Shown here in pieces: positions 42,899-52,237 of a stretch of 64,000 bases of DNA. The stretch's first letter is position 1, and every line of letters begins with the position of its first letter. The DNA is taken from positions 310,001 to 374,000 of the forward strand of contig JAKMXF010000365.1 of NCBI GenBank assembly GCA_024704765.1, in the 5' to 3' direction. The notes under the pieces are model-generated. The model worked only from the letters and a program-made list of their open reading frames with translations, ran no database searches and was not told the origin of the DNA. Origin of the DNA: Oopsacas minuta. Taxonomy: Eukaryota > Porifera > Hexactinellida > Lyssacinosida > Leucopsacidae. Both the position numbers and the translations under genes were made by a program.

Positions 42899-44278
42899 AT
42901 GGAGAATATCGAGGAAAATAGGAGTGAAGACACAGAGAATTCAGATGAAGAGATCGAGTACAGGGAAGCAGATTTTCCTAAGAACAGAGGCTATTTCAAT
43001 AAAGTAGAACTTGTAAGGTTAGCACTGTGTATCGGATTCAATACAGACCTATTCACAGTACACTTCTCACATATAGACAGTGATATTATAGATGAAGAGG
43101 GAGTTACAAGGGAACAAGTACTAGATCTGCTATACACATATGATTTTAATATTAGTATCCACAAGACAATGAACATACACTCACAAGAATATAACGAAAG
43201 GTTGATACGAAAGGTAGTGCATTTGTTGGAAGAAGGGAAAATAGGGTTTTCAGAACTGAAACAAATATCACGGGTATACAGTTTCTATGAGTGCAAAGAT
43301 GGAGATGGAATGTCAGTAGACAGTCTTACAATCTTGAGTGCTCTCAAAATGTGTAACAGAGTTATGGGACTATTACAGCTTAAGAATGAGATAGCCAGAC
43401 GAGCAGACATATTTGAGATACCCAAACGTCTTACGATGTATGAGCTAATAGATTTCTATCTTGTATCTCAGTCATTGTCTTATTGGGAACAGCTGATAGA
43501 AGTTCCAGAACTCCCGGAAGGAAAAGATGAAGGTGAAGAAACGTATACTCTAACTTCACCACACCAACTAGAAGGTCTCCAATATGAGCGTATACTAACC
43601 AGCTTGGATGATGAGTATAGGAAACTGCTGTATCAACCTGTACAGACAAAACAGGAAAAAATTGACGTTACTAATCTGGTTAATCCTAGAAAACGTTTGC
43701 AATTATACGAAAAGTCTCGATCAGATCTAGCGAAGGATTACAAGAATTATATAAAGTCTGAGAAGAGGATCTGGAGAGCAAGAGCAGGATATTGTCCGGA
43801 TCCTCTAAGAACACAAACAGCTGAGAAGAAGAGGAAGAAAGGAACAGTAGGGGTTATAGACTATAGCAAGCTAGATATGAGTAGACACATAGATGCTAGA
43901 TACCGTCATGATGTTATGAAATACGGGTTACATACTGAAGAGATTACTGAGAGAGATGAAGAGGTTGTTGATTTGAAATGGAAGATGATTCGTAGTGAAA
44001 CGAAGTTGGAAAATAAGCTGAAAGAGATAAGACAAGGGAAATCAAAAAGAAGTGATGAGAGTAATGCTAATGATCTTATTCCTAGCATCATGTCTTCCTT
44101 AAACCTAACATTAAAGTCAATCCAGGGCGAAATCAATTCTCCGAGAAAGAAAGGAAACACACCTAATCTTTCTGCGAAAAGATTGAATCAAATCACAAAG
44201 AGATTTGAAAATCTAGATAGCAGATTTGTGGAAGAGATCGTGAAAGATTGGATCACTACATCGTCCTCAAAATTGTAA
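42899..44278 (+). CDS. EF-hand-like protein with charged helical C-terminus, unknown family
   Basis: A 459-residue single-exon protein. The N-terminal 30 residues are acidic. Two segments look like EF-hand pairs: around residues 40-85 (FSHIDSDIIDEEGVTREQVL, degenerate) and 125-155 (SFYECKDGDGMSVDSLTILS, with a D-x-D-G loop core). After about residue 230 the protein is very rich in Lys, Arg and Glu, predicted helical. An N-terminal EF-hand plus long charged tail occurs in several ciliary and cytoskeletal proteins, but I cannot name one here. Its 3' end converges with the selenophosphate synthetase gene; an AATAAA lies 52 bp after the stop. Confidence 0.65.
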   Translation: MENIEENRSEDTENSDEEIEYREADFPKNRGYFNKVELVRLALCIGFNTDLFTVHFSHIDSDIIDEEGVTREQVLDLLYTYDFNISIHKTMNIHSQEYNERLIRKVVHLLEEGKIGFSELKQISRVYSFYECKDGDGMSVDSLTILSALKMCNRVMGLLQLKNEIARRADIFEIPKRLTMYELIDFYLVSQSLSYWEQLIEVPELPEGKDEGEETYTLTSPHQLEGLQYERILTSLDDEYRKLLYQPVQTKQEKIDVTNLVNPRKRLQLYEKSRSDLAKDYKNYIKSEKRIWRARAGYCPDPLRTQTAEKKRKKGTVGVIDYSKLDMSRHIDARYRHDVMKYGLHTEEITERDEEVVDLKWKMIRSETKLENKLKEIRQGKSKRSDESNANDLIPSIMSSLNLTLKSIQGEINSPRKKGNTPNLSAKRLNQITKRFENLDSRFVEEIVKDWITTSSSKL

Positions 44279-44313
44279 CATTACTTACCACTTTTATACA
44301 ATTTCTATATATT

Positions 44314-44319
44314 TTTATT
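44314..44319 (-). terminator. Candidate polyadenylation signal of the selenophosphate synthetase gene
   Basis: AATAAA on the minus strand, about 155 nt after the stop codon and 47 nt after the SECIS hairpin, so a transcript ending here would include the whole SECIS. Confidence 0.5.
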
Positions 44320-44329
44320 CTATTTATGC

Positions 44330-44335
44330 AATAAA
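44330..44335 (+). terminator. Candidate polyadenylation signal of the EF-hand-like gene
   Basis: AATAAA on the plus strand within aataaataaaataaa, 52 nt after the stop codon at 44276-44278. It overlaps, on the other strand, the 3' end of the selenophosphate synthetase transcript. Confidence 0.5.
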
Positions 44336-44365
44336 TAAAATAAACAAATCTAACAATGTGTAGCT

Positions 44366-44429
44366 CAGAGAATAAGTAGATCAGTTAGAGCTGAGGTTTG
44401 ACAACAATAACTTCATAGTGTATTCTCTG
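44366..44429 (-). ncRNA. SECIS element (form I) in the 3' UTR
   Basis: A 64-nt hairpin read on the minus strand. Outer helix: CAGAGAATA (44429-44421) pairs perfectly with TATTCTCTG (44374-44366). Core quartet: ATGA (44416-44413) opposite TGAT (44383-44380). Upper helix: GTTA..GTTG pairs with CAGC..TAAC, separated by a 2x2 mismatch. Apical loop: TCAAACCT, with the conserved AAA (44399-44397) 13 nt after ATGA. All features required of a eukaryotic SECIS are present. It begins 43 nt after the UAA stop of the selenophosphate synthetase and would direct its in-frame UGA to be read as selenocysteine. Confidence 0.9.
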
Positions 44430-44472
44430 TGTAAGATATTATGGTTAATATATTAATTTAACAATCATTATA

Positions 44473-45857
44473 TTAAGAGAAACAGTGAACTTCAATAACT
44501 TTAACGTCACCAGCTATTCTAGCCTGTTTATTCCCAGAAATAACCCTCCCAACTATCCAAGATTCAAACCCATCCGCTAATATATCCTTACATAATCTAT
44601 CAGCATTATCGGGCCTCAAACACATCAATAAGCCCCCTGATGTTTCAGCACTATATCCATCTAATAGCTTGAAGTCTTGCCCGTGATCTTTAGCGGTACT
44701 AGCTACTCTACTCATGTTAGCGATTATTGGCAGAGTATCTAATACGAAATCAACATTAGCTTTCTGATGGCTTACAAGGTTCTGTGCATGACCGATTATA
44801 CCGAATCCAGTCACGTCTGTTGCCGCGTGTACTTCTAAACCGGGTTAATAAAAAGATTGACATATACTATAATTTGTATAATAATATCACTTACCGTGTT
44901 TATGCATTAAGCTAGCTGCTGTTCTGTTTAATCTAACCATTGAAAACATAGCAGCTAGATAAGCAGTTTTAACTTCATCTACAGTAATAATATCTTTAAT
45001 CTTATCCCACCATTGTGATTTATCTAACCACTGATGAGCATTAACTGCTATCTGTGTTCCTAACGGTTTGGTGAGTACAATAACATCACCTTCCAGGGCT
45101 CCGTCAGGAATAATAAACTCATCTCTAGTGCAAACTCCGCTAGCTACTCCTCCGATTATGTACCAAGGATTTAGTACAGTTTGTCCTCCATTAATACTGG
45201 TACCTAGAAGGAATTGGCTAATACAGTTCTATAGGTTATAAATAGTTTTAACTTACCAGCTAGTTTAGCTTGATCATTGAATCCTTGTATCATAAGAGGG
45301 TTAACTACAGCACCTTGCTGCTTGCTGAGCTCTGTACTCACACCAAGTAGCATTAACATATTATCACACTCTGATACTCCCATAGCATACAAGTCACTCA
45401 ATACATTAGCACATCCAATCATTCCCTATAGGAAATGTATTATGCAATGTACTGGAATTCCTTCCACAAGTATATGACGTCATATATACCTGCATATAAG
45501 GATCTTCAACAAGAGGATAGAAGAAGTCTGTTGTCTGTACGATAGAAATACCCTTATGTCTGGTAGGTAGGACACAGCTGTCTAGTCCTACCCCCACTTG
45601 TTCTCCTGTCCTCTTCTCGATCCCCTCCAGCATGTTGAGCAGCTCATGCTGAGGGATCTAAGAACAAAGTATAATAAAGTAATGAAGTAATTGCTATTAG
45701 CTAATGAATAACATGCCTTACAACCTCATCCTTTCAGCTTAGTGAAGCTAGTCAGTCTGAAGCTAGCATCTAATCCGTGCTGTACAGGATCAAATTCTTT
45801 ATACTTATCTCTCATCTTTGTATACCCATTACCAGCTATGGGATGTTCAATAGCCAT
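44473..45857 (-). CDS. SEPHS2: Selenophosphate synthetase, selenoprotein (SEPHS2-type, in-frame UGA = Sec)
   Basis: The enzyme makes monoselenophosphate, the selenium donor for Sec-tRNA. Five exons: 45857-45717, 45657-45490, 45425-45257, 45203-44895 and 44834-44473, giving 382 residues including Sec44. Exon 1 ends [18 protein letters not shown]; the UGA (45728-45726) is exactly where SEPHS2 proteins have Sec, just before the catalytic Gly-Cys-Lys. Exon 2 continues [32 protein letters not shown]; later [53 protein letters not shown] and [13 protein letters not shown]. The first intron uses a GC donor (AAG|GCATGT); a GT alternative would break the conserved GCKIPQ. A SECIS follows the stop. The start lies 126 bp from a gene on the other strand. 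Confidence 0.95.
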
Positions 45858-46001
45858 CCCTTTACTCTATCATTATAGTGATATTATTGCAGTAAATATA
45901 TACTCGATGGACAAATTCAGAGCGTAATTGTTAAGAACCCACACTACCAATTTACATAGAGGGGACAATGTAAATCTAACCCAGTGATATCCTACATAAA
46001 C
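45858..46001. promoter_or_regulatory. Probable bidirectional promoter (SEPHS2-PARL)
   Basis: Only 144 bp separate the two start codons, which face away from each other, so both promoters must lie in or near this stretch. No TATA box stands out in the A+T-rich background. Confidence 0.5.
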
Positions 46002-46946
46002 ATGCTAAAAAGTAGGAGCATAATCTTCAGAGGACATTCTAGTATCCGATCCATAAGGAGACCTTACGGTACTAGTAATGTGGCTAAGAATTGGAAATTG
46101 ATTCTAGGGTATACCGTATTCACGACCACATTTACTGGAGCAGCTCTAGTAGTTACTGCTGTAGGAGAATACGAGCTAGTCAGGAGACAAAGAGGATTTA
46201 TGAATAATCCAATGAACTCATATAGAAGGAAAATGTGGTTAGGACCGCCTGGACAAGAAGAGTTTAAGCTACGAGAGAGGATGGGAGACTGGTTCAGGTC
46301 CTTGGTACCTACACAGACGGCATTTCTAGTTATAATAGCAGTCAATATAGGAATACTTCTTGCTTGGAAAAGAGCAGTCTACAACAGAGAACTATCTAAC
46401 AAGATGTTTAAGTGGTTTACACTAAGAAATAGCTCTAAACCAATTACACTACTGACCTCTACCTTTAGTCACAGCTCTGCACTACACTTATTCATCAATA
46501 TGTACTGTTTATGGACATTCTTGCCAACAATGGACAGTAGTTATGGCCTTATAAGAACTTTAGCGATATTCTTCACAGGATGTGTGTGTTCCTCTTACGT
46601 AAATGTGTTATACAAACTGATAAGAGGGAGTACAATACCATCAGTAGGAGCTTCTGGTGGAATTTTGGCTGTAGTAACTGCAATGGCCGAAATCTTCCCA
46701 GATATAAGACTGACATTTATTATTCCAGTAGTAGCATTCGATGCTTCTACTGGAGTTATAGGGATAACAGCTCTTAGCGTGTGTGGGATAATATTCAAAA
46801 AGATATTACCTTCAATTGACCACGTGGCTCATTTAGCAGGAATAGCATATGGATATGTATGGCATAGATATATACACACATTCTATGTAACACACTCTAA
46901 AACAGTCAAAAGCAAATGGAGACAGTTCAGAGAAAGAAAATACTAA
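46002..46946 (+). CDS. PARL: PARL-type mitochondrial rhomboid protease
   Basis: PARL is a serine protease in the inner mitochondrial membrane that cleaves PINK1 and related substrates. The 314-residue product has an Arg/Ser-rich presequence (MLKSRSIIFRGHSSIRSIRR), a preceding helix and a six-helix rhomboid core. Catalytic Ser218 lies in SVGASGGIL and His277 in HVAHLAG; STFSHSSALHLFINMYCLW carries the upstream histidine and asparagine of the rhomboid fold. The frame is open a few codons upstream but only from GTG; the first ATG is 46002. It shares its upstream region with the selenophosphate synthetase gene on the other strand. Confidence 0.9.
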   Translation: MLKSRSIIFRGHSSIRSIRRPYGTSNVAKNWKLILGYTVFTTTFTGAALVVTAVGEYELVRRQRGFMNNPMNSYRRKMWLGPPGQEEFKLRERMGDWFRSLVPTQTAFLVIIAVNIGILLAWKRAVYNRELSNKMFKWFTLRNSSKPITLLTSTFSHSSALHLFINMYCLWTFLPTMDSSYGLIRTLAIFFTGCVCSSYVNVLYKLIRGSTIPSVGASGGILAVVTAMAEIFPDIRLTFIIPVVAFDASTGVIGITALSVCGIIFKKILPSIDHVAHLAGIAYGYVWHRYIHTFYVTHSKTVKSKWRQFRERKY

Positions 46947-47161
46947 GTCTTTGATCATTTGACTATTATTTGTATTCTTATATGAAAACTCGTATTATAT
47001 ATTTATCTCATACGTGAATGTACGCGTGCGAGACAGCATTATTGCTTTAGGTTAAAACAAGGAAATAGATTAAGAAGTAACTTGAAGGAATTGAGTTAAT
47101 TAATAAGTCTGATAAGTTTGCCATAATAATTGATAATTGTTAATGTGTTCTAAATTTTAAA

Positions 47162-48355
47162 TTAATAATTCGTTTTCTCAAAACAAAATATTGAAGGATT
47201 TAAAGTGGAGGCTTTTTTGTTTTGAGACAATTTCCTTTTCGTTACATTGTCAAAGGGAGTTGTCTTAGTTAGAGAGAACTTTTTATAGCTAGGCCGCAGG
47301 TTTATAGGTAGGGCTCCTTTATGGATTGTATTGAATTGTGACGATTTCTTTTCTGGACTTGAAATAGAAAGGGTTACAACATTAGAATTTAGAATTTCAG
47401 AGAAAGGATTGGATAGAGGATCAGGATTATCTTCAGCAAATACCTTAGGGCGTTTAGCTTTGGATTTACAATCTTGAGAAGGTGAGCTAGATATTGTAGC
47501 CTTTTCAGGGCATTGTATAGACTGCTTGAGTTTAAGGTGTTTACTTTTAAGATTAAAATATTCTGTGGAATACTGAAGAATTTTAGAGTTAGCTTTAACG
47601 ATGTCTTGTGCTTTCTGTGAATATTTCTTCTCAATTTCTCTCATCTCCTTAATAGCTTTCTCTTTCTCATTACGAATAGTTTGATTCAACTCTTTCAATT
47701 CATCGTAGTTCTTCTTTAAATGGAACAGAGATTGAGCTATAGATCTAACAGCAATAGGACCGTCACCATAACTCGCTACTAGGAATTCTATGTCAGTTTT
47801 ACCATTATCTATAACAGATTGTATGAGCTTGTAAACTTTAGCGGAATTCTCAAGCTCATGACAACGTTTTGCTGTCTGGTCATGTTCATCAGTAATTTTA
47901 TCGAACTGAGAATAAACTGATTTGAGTTCTCTGTTCAATTGAGATACAATTTTATGTTCTTCATGGTATTTCTTCTCGAATTTAGTCCGAGAACACCTGA
48001 GAGATTCGTTTTCATCTTTACAGTGATATAACTCCTCTCGTAAAATAGCGAGATCAGCTTCTTTCTCTGACAAATTATGTTCATATTCACTTATACGAGA
48101 ACGTAGTTTGCGTGGACTACATTCTGTATCAATAGCAGGTCCAGCTTCTTCATAGCCAGCTCCCAGCTCCCCTTCAGAATTCAGATACAGTTTAATAACA
48201 TCTGCTACTTTGGAGCATTTAGCTCTACACTGTGGACAAGTCTTATTCAGCTGCAGCCAATGCTTGAGACATTCAGAGTGGAAGATGTGACCGCATCTAG
48301 GTGCAGAGCAGTCAGACTTTATGTCATCTGTACAGATCAGACATATCAGATTCAT
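47162..48355 (-). CDS. TRAIP: TRAIP-like RING E3 ubiquitin ligase
   Basis: TRAIP ubiquitinates the replicative CMG helicase at stalled forks. The 397-residue product begins with a RING finger (CLICTDDIKSDCSAPRCGHI, then FHSECLKHWLQLNKTCPQCR), followed at once by the TRAIP-type linker and a long coiled coil (residues 85-265). The segment after the coil is basic and Ser-rich, and LPINLRPSYKKFSLTKTTPF resembles the conserved C-terminal region. The very end, NPSIFCFEKTNY, could be a degenerate PCNA-binding motif; canonical TRAIP ends with one. The RING-first architecture, length and coiled coil support the assignment; other RING-coiled-coil proteins cannot be fully excluded. Confidence 0.72.
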   Translation of the reverse strand: MNLICLICTDDIKSDCSAPRCGHIFHSECLKHWLQLNKTCPQCRAKCSKVADVIKLYLNSEGELGAGYEEAGPAIDTECSPRKLRSRISEYEHNLSEKEADLAILREELYHCKDENESLRCSRTKFEKKYHEEHKIVSQLNRELKSVYSQFDKITDEHDQTAKRCHELENSAKVYKLIQSVIDNGKTDIEFLVASYGDGPIAVRSIAQSLFHLKKNYDELKELNQTIRNEKEKAIKEMREIEKKYSQKAQDIVKANSKILQYSTEYFNLKSKHLKLKQSIQCPEKATISSSPSQDCKSKAKRPKVFAEDNPDPLSNPFSEILNSNVVTLSISSPEKKSSQFNTIHKGALPINLRPSYKKFSLTKTTPFDNVTKRKLSQNKKASTLNPSIFCFEKTNY

Positions 48356-48522
48356 TACTTATCTAATTTACACTATACCATTCAGTAAATATAGCATAAA
48401 ATGATATACACGCATTAGCAAAATTCATAATTGCAATTAAATAAAAAAATAGCTATGATATATGAAGGTAGATAAACCTAATCCAATTTCAAAAACTTAT
48501 ACTTCGTTACCTCTTATAAAGT

Positions 48523-50136
48523 TTACTTCTTCTTGTGGAGATGATTATTGAAAGCAATATCAAACACTTCTAAAACAAAGTCCATATCCTGTTTGGTAGC
48601 AGGGAAGGGAGGCTTGAGTCTGAGAGCTCCGTACATACCTCCCTTAGCTACTAGTACTCCCATGTCACGAAGATCTTCCATTATCTTCGCTAAGTTATCA
48701 GCAGGGAATGTATTTCTAGATTTCTTGTCAGTAGCCAACTCAATTGAAACCATGAATCCAATACCACGTACATCTCCCAAAAACTCATATCTAGAGGATC
48801 AATCAAAATTTACAAAGTAAAGTGACTACCCAAGGAATTCCCCAATCTTACTATGTAATATACAATTTATCAAATACAAACCTTTCTCTTAATTTCAACA
48901 ATCCACTGATTAAGTAGTTCCCCACTTCATGTACATGTGCTTGCATATTCTCTTCATCAATAACATCCAGGGTAGCAGACGCCACAGCACAAGAGAGAGC
49001 GTTCCCACCAAAAGTATTGAAGTGTAACGTTCTAGCTAAACAGCTGGCTATCTCTTTAGTAGTTATAACAGCTGCTATAGGGAATCCACTACCCATACCT
49101 TTTGCTGTTACAACAATATCAGGCATTACTCCCTGATACTCAAATCCCCAATAATGACTACCCAGTCTTCCGAACCCTGTCTGAACCTCATCAGAGATAC
49201 ACAGTCCTCCCCTTTTCCTCGTCATCTCAAACGCCCCCTTCATGTACCCTCTAGGAATGTGTACGCCTCCACCAGAACCCTGTATCGGTTCAATCATCAT
49301 CCCTGCTATCTTTGGTGGTAGTGAGTGTCTGAATGTTTCATCCAGCACCCCTAAGTAGTTCTCACTCGCCATACACTCCCCATCAGCACAATTACAGTCA
49401 CGGACGGTCTGAGCAGGACCATCTCTACAGTTCTTTCCACCCCACATCCCTCTGTACACGTCAGGATTCATAACACTGGTAATTCCAAATCCATTTGGTA
49501 TCTGTGAAATAAAATGTAAAAGTTTGTCCTTTGTCGTATTTTAGGAAATTTGGGAGTCACCTGTGGTTTCCAATGACCCATACCCAACATTCCTAGGTTT
49601 GCATTAGATATTCCATGATATGCATTATTAAGAGTCAGGTATTCCCATGCTCCAGTGTATAGTCTTGCCAAGGAGAGAGCCATTTCAACAGCTTCAGTCC
49701 CACAGTTAACTAGGTAAATGGTATCCAGATGTTTTGGGAGTTTGCTAGTTAGTTTCTCTAACAAACGAGTCATGTTTGGATGCATGTGCATGTTCGTACA
49801 ATGCCAGAGAGTATCAACTGCCTCCTTTAAGTGTTTTGATACTTTAGGATGACAATGTCCCACACTTATGGTAGATACTGAAGCTGTAAGATCAATGTAC
49901 TGCTTACCAGTATGATCCCATAGATACTGTTTATTGCCCTGAGTTATAAGCACAGGCTTTTTGTATAAAGTAAATATAGCTGGATTCAAATGCTTTTCTC
50001 TGATCCTCAAATGATGGTCGTAATCTAAGTTTACCTTCTTAGGAGATATTTCTGCATCTGGTATCTTAGGTACTCGCTGTAAGGGAGTAGTGCTATAGCT
50101 ATAACGAGCTGCATTCACGTAGAAAGAACGCAGCAT
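48523..50136 (-). CDS. AGXT2: AGXT2-like aminotransferase, tandem copy A (divergent cofactor motif)
   Basis: AGXT2 is a mitochondrial class-III aminotransferase (alanine-glyoxylate, beta-aminoisobutyrate, dimethylarginine). Three exons, 50136-49561, 49501-48882 and 48790-48523, give 487 residues, human 514. A basic N-terminus fits mitochondrial import. The PLP lysine is in VVTAKGMGSGF and the cofactor aspartate in CISDEVQTGFGR. Unlike copy B, the conserved NSGTEAN motif reads NCGTEAV, and NPAIFTLYKKP differs from NPAIFPMFSKP. All splice sites are intact (CAG|GTGACT, AAG|GTTTGT) and no stop interrupts the frame. Whether it is active is unclear. It lies 235 bp from the start of exon 3 of copy B. 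Confidence 0.9.
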
Positions 50137-50370
50137 AACTAAGATAGTATAATGAATAGCATATGTAGTTATTTACACTAAATCATAATGCCCACATATG
50201 GAAAAGTATTATTACTAATTACAGTATTAACAAGTCTTATTTGGTTGTAGCCAATGCTTCAGATCATTGATTGCAATGAAATTGAAAAATAGCTAAATAA
50301 ATATAGAGTATATGATATATTTATGTCGATAGACCTACCTATTTTCGAAAACTTATTAGTCGTATATGAT

Positions 50371-51984
50371 TTACTTCTTCCTCTGGAGATGATTATTGAA
50401 AGCAATATCAAACACTTCTAAAACAAAGTCCATATCCTGTTTGGTGGTAGGGAAAGGAGGCTTGATTCTGAGGGATGAGTACATACCTCCCTTAGCTACT
50501 AGTACTCCCATGTCACGACAGTCTTCCATTATCTTCATTAGATCGTTGGCAGGGAATGTATTTCTAGATTTCTTGTCAGTAGCCAACTCAATTGAAACCA
50601 TGAATCCAATACCACGTACATCTCCCAAAAACTCATATCTAGAAGATCAATCAAAATTTACAAAGTAAAGTGACTACCCAAGGAATTCCCCAATCTTACT
50701 ATGTAATATACAATTTATCAAATACAAACCTTTCTCTTAATTTCAACAATCCACTGATTAAGTAGTTCCCCACTTCATGTACATGTGCTTGCATATTCTC
50801 TTCATCAATAACATCCAGGGTAGCAGACGCCACAGCACAAGAGAGAGCGTTCCCACCAAAAGTATTGAAGTGTAACGTTCTAGCTAAACAGCTGGCTATC
50901 TCTTTAGTAGTTATAACAGCTGCTATAGGGAATCCACTACCCATACCTTTTGCTGTTACAACAATATCAGGCATTACTCCCTGATACTCAAATCCCCAAT
51001 AATGACTACCCAGTCTTCCGAACCCTGTCTGAACCTCATCAGAGATGCACAGTCCTCCCCTTTTCCTCGTCATCTCAAACGCCCCCTTCATGTACCCTCT
51101 AGGAATGTGTACGCCTCCACCAGCCCCCTGTATCGGCTCAATCATCATCCCTGCTATTTTTGGTGGTAGTGAGTGTCTGAATGTTTCATCCAGCACCCCT
51201 AAGTAGTTCTCACTCGCCATACACTCCCCATCAGCACAATTACAGTCACGGACGGTCTGAGCAGGACCATCTCTACAGTTCTTTCCACCCCACATCCCTC
51301 TGTACACGTCAGGATTCATAACACTGGTAATTCCAAATCCATTTGGTATCTGTGAAATAAAATGTAAAAGTTTGTCCTTTGTCGTATTTTAGGAAATTTG
51401 GGAGTCACCTGTGGTTTCCAAGGACCCATACCCAACATTCCTAGGTTTGCATTAGATATTCCATGATATGCATTATTAAGAGTCAGGTATTCCCATGCTC
51501 CAGTGTATAGCCTTGCCAAGGAGAGAGCCATCTCATTTGCCTCAGTCCCACTGTTAACTAGGTAGATAGTATCCAGATGTTTTGGGAGTTTGCTAGTTAG
51601 TTTTTCTAGCAAACGAGTCATGTTTGGATGTATATGCATGTTCGTACAATGCCAGAGAGTATCAACTGCCTCCTTTAAGTGTTTTGTAACTTTAGGATGA
51701 CAATGTCCCACACTTATAGTAGATATAGAAGCTGTAAGATCAATGTACTGCTTACCAGTATGATCCCATAGATACTGTTTATTGCCCTGAGTTATAAGCA
51801 GGGGCTTGCTGAACATAGGGAATATAGCTGGATTCAAATGCTTTTCTCTGATCCTCAAATGATGGTCATAATCTAAGTTTACCTTCTTAGGAGATATTTC
51901 TGCATCTGGTATCTTAGGTACTCGCTGTAAGGAAGTAGTGCTATAGCTATAACGAGCTGCATTCACGTAGAAAGAACGCAGCAT
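50371..51984 (-). CDS. AGXT2: AGXT2-like aminotransferase, tandem copy B (canonical motif)
   Basis: Same three-exon structure as copy A, displaced by exactly 1848 bp with no indel in the gene: exons 51984-51409, 51349-50730, 50638-50371, 487 residues. It retains the family motif VNSGTEANEMAL, the PLP lysine (TAKGMG) and DEVQTGFGRLGSHYWGF. Exon 3 residues KIMEDCRDMGVLVAKGG and YSSLRIKPPFP are closer to the vertebrate enzyme than those of copy A. Exon 2 of the two copies differs at one residue (Ala or Ser before GGGVHIP). This copy is likely the ancestral-type, active enzyme. Confidence 0.92.
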
Positions 51985-52237
51985 AACTAGGTACCAGAAT
52001 TCATAGAATATAATTAAAACAATTAAATAATGAGGAAAATACGACGTATTAGAGATCTGAGTATATATGTACTGTTCTATGATGAAATAAACAAGTTATA
52101 AATTAGCATAGGAAAGCATAGGGAACCATGATTGACACCTAGAGGGCAGAGAAAACTGGGGGTTCCTAGATTTGTGTGATTAAAGGCTAGGACAGATTTA
52201 TCTGATGTTTATAAGCCTGATACTATTCTAGAGATTG

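Larger units (their letters stand above)
48523..51984. repeat. Tandem gene duplication (unit 1848 bp)
   Basis: Two direct copies of the AGXT2 gene. Exons and both introns have the same length in each. Intron 2 differs by about one base in 91, exon 2 by about five in 620, while the 3' part of exon 3 and the middle of exon 1 have clustered differences. The spacers between and upstream of the copies are not alike. Confidence 0.9.

Noticed and set aside
45726-45728. UGA in the selenophosphate synthetase as a pseudogene mutation
   Set aside because: It sits at the known Sec site, all other exons are intact, and a complete SECIS follows the stop codon.
45984-46001. GTG start for PARL six codons upstream
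   Set aside because: Nuclear animal genes rarely start at GTG and the next in-frame codon at 46002 is ATG with a good presequence.
48523-50136. AGXT2 copy A as a processed or broken pseudogene
   Set aside because: Introns are retained, splice sites are intact and the frame is uninterrupted, so it is treated as a gene with altered motifs.
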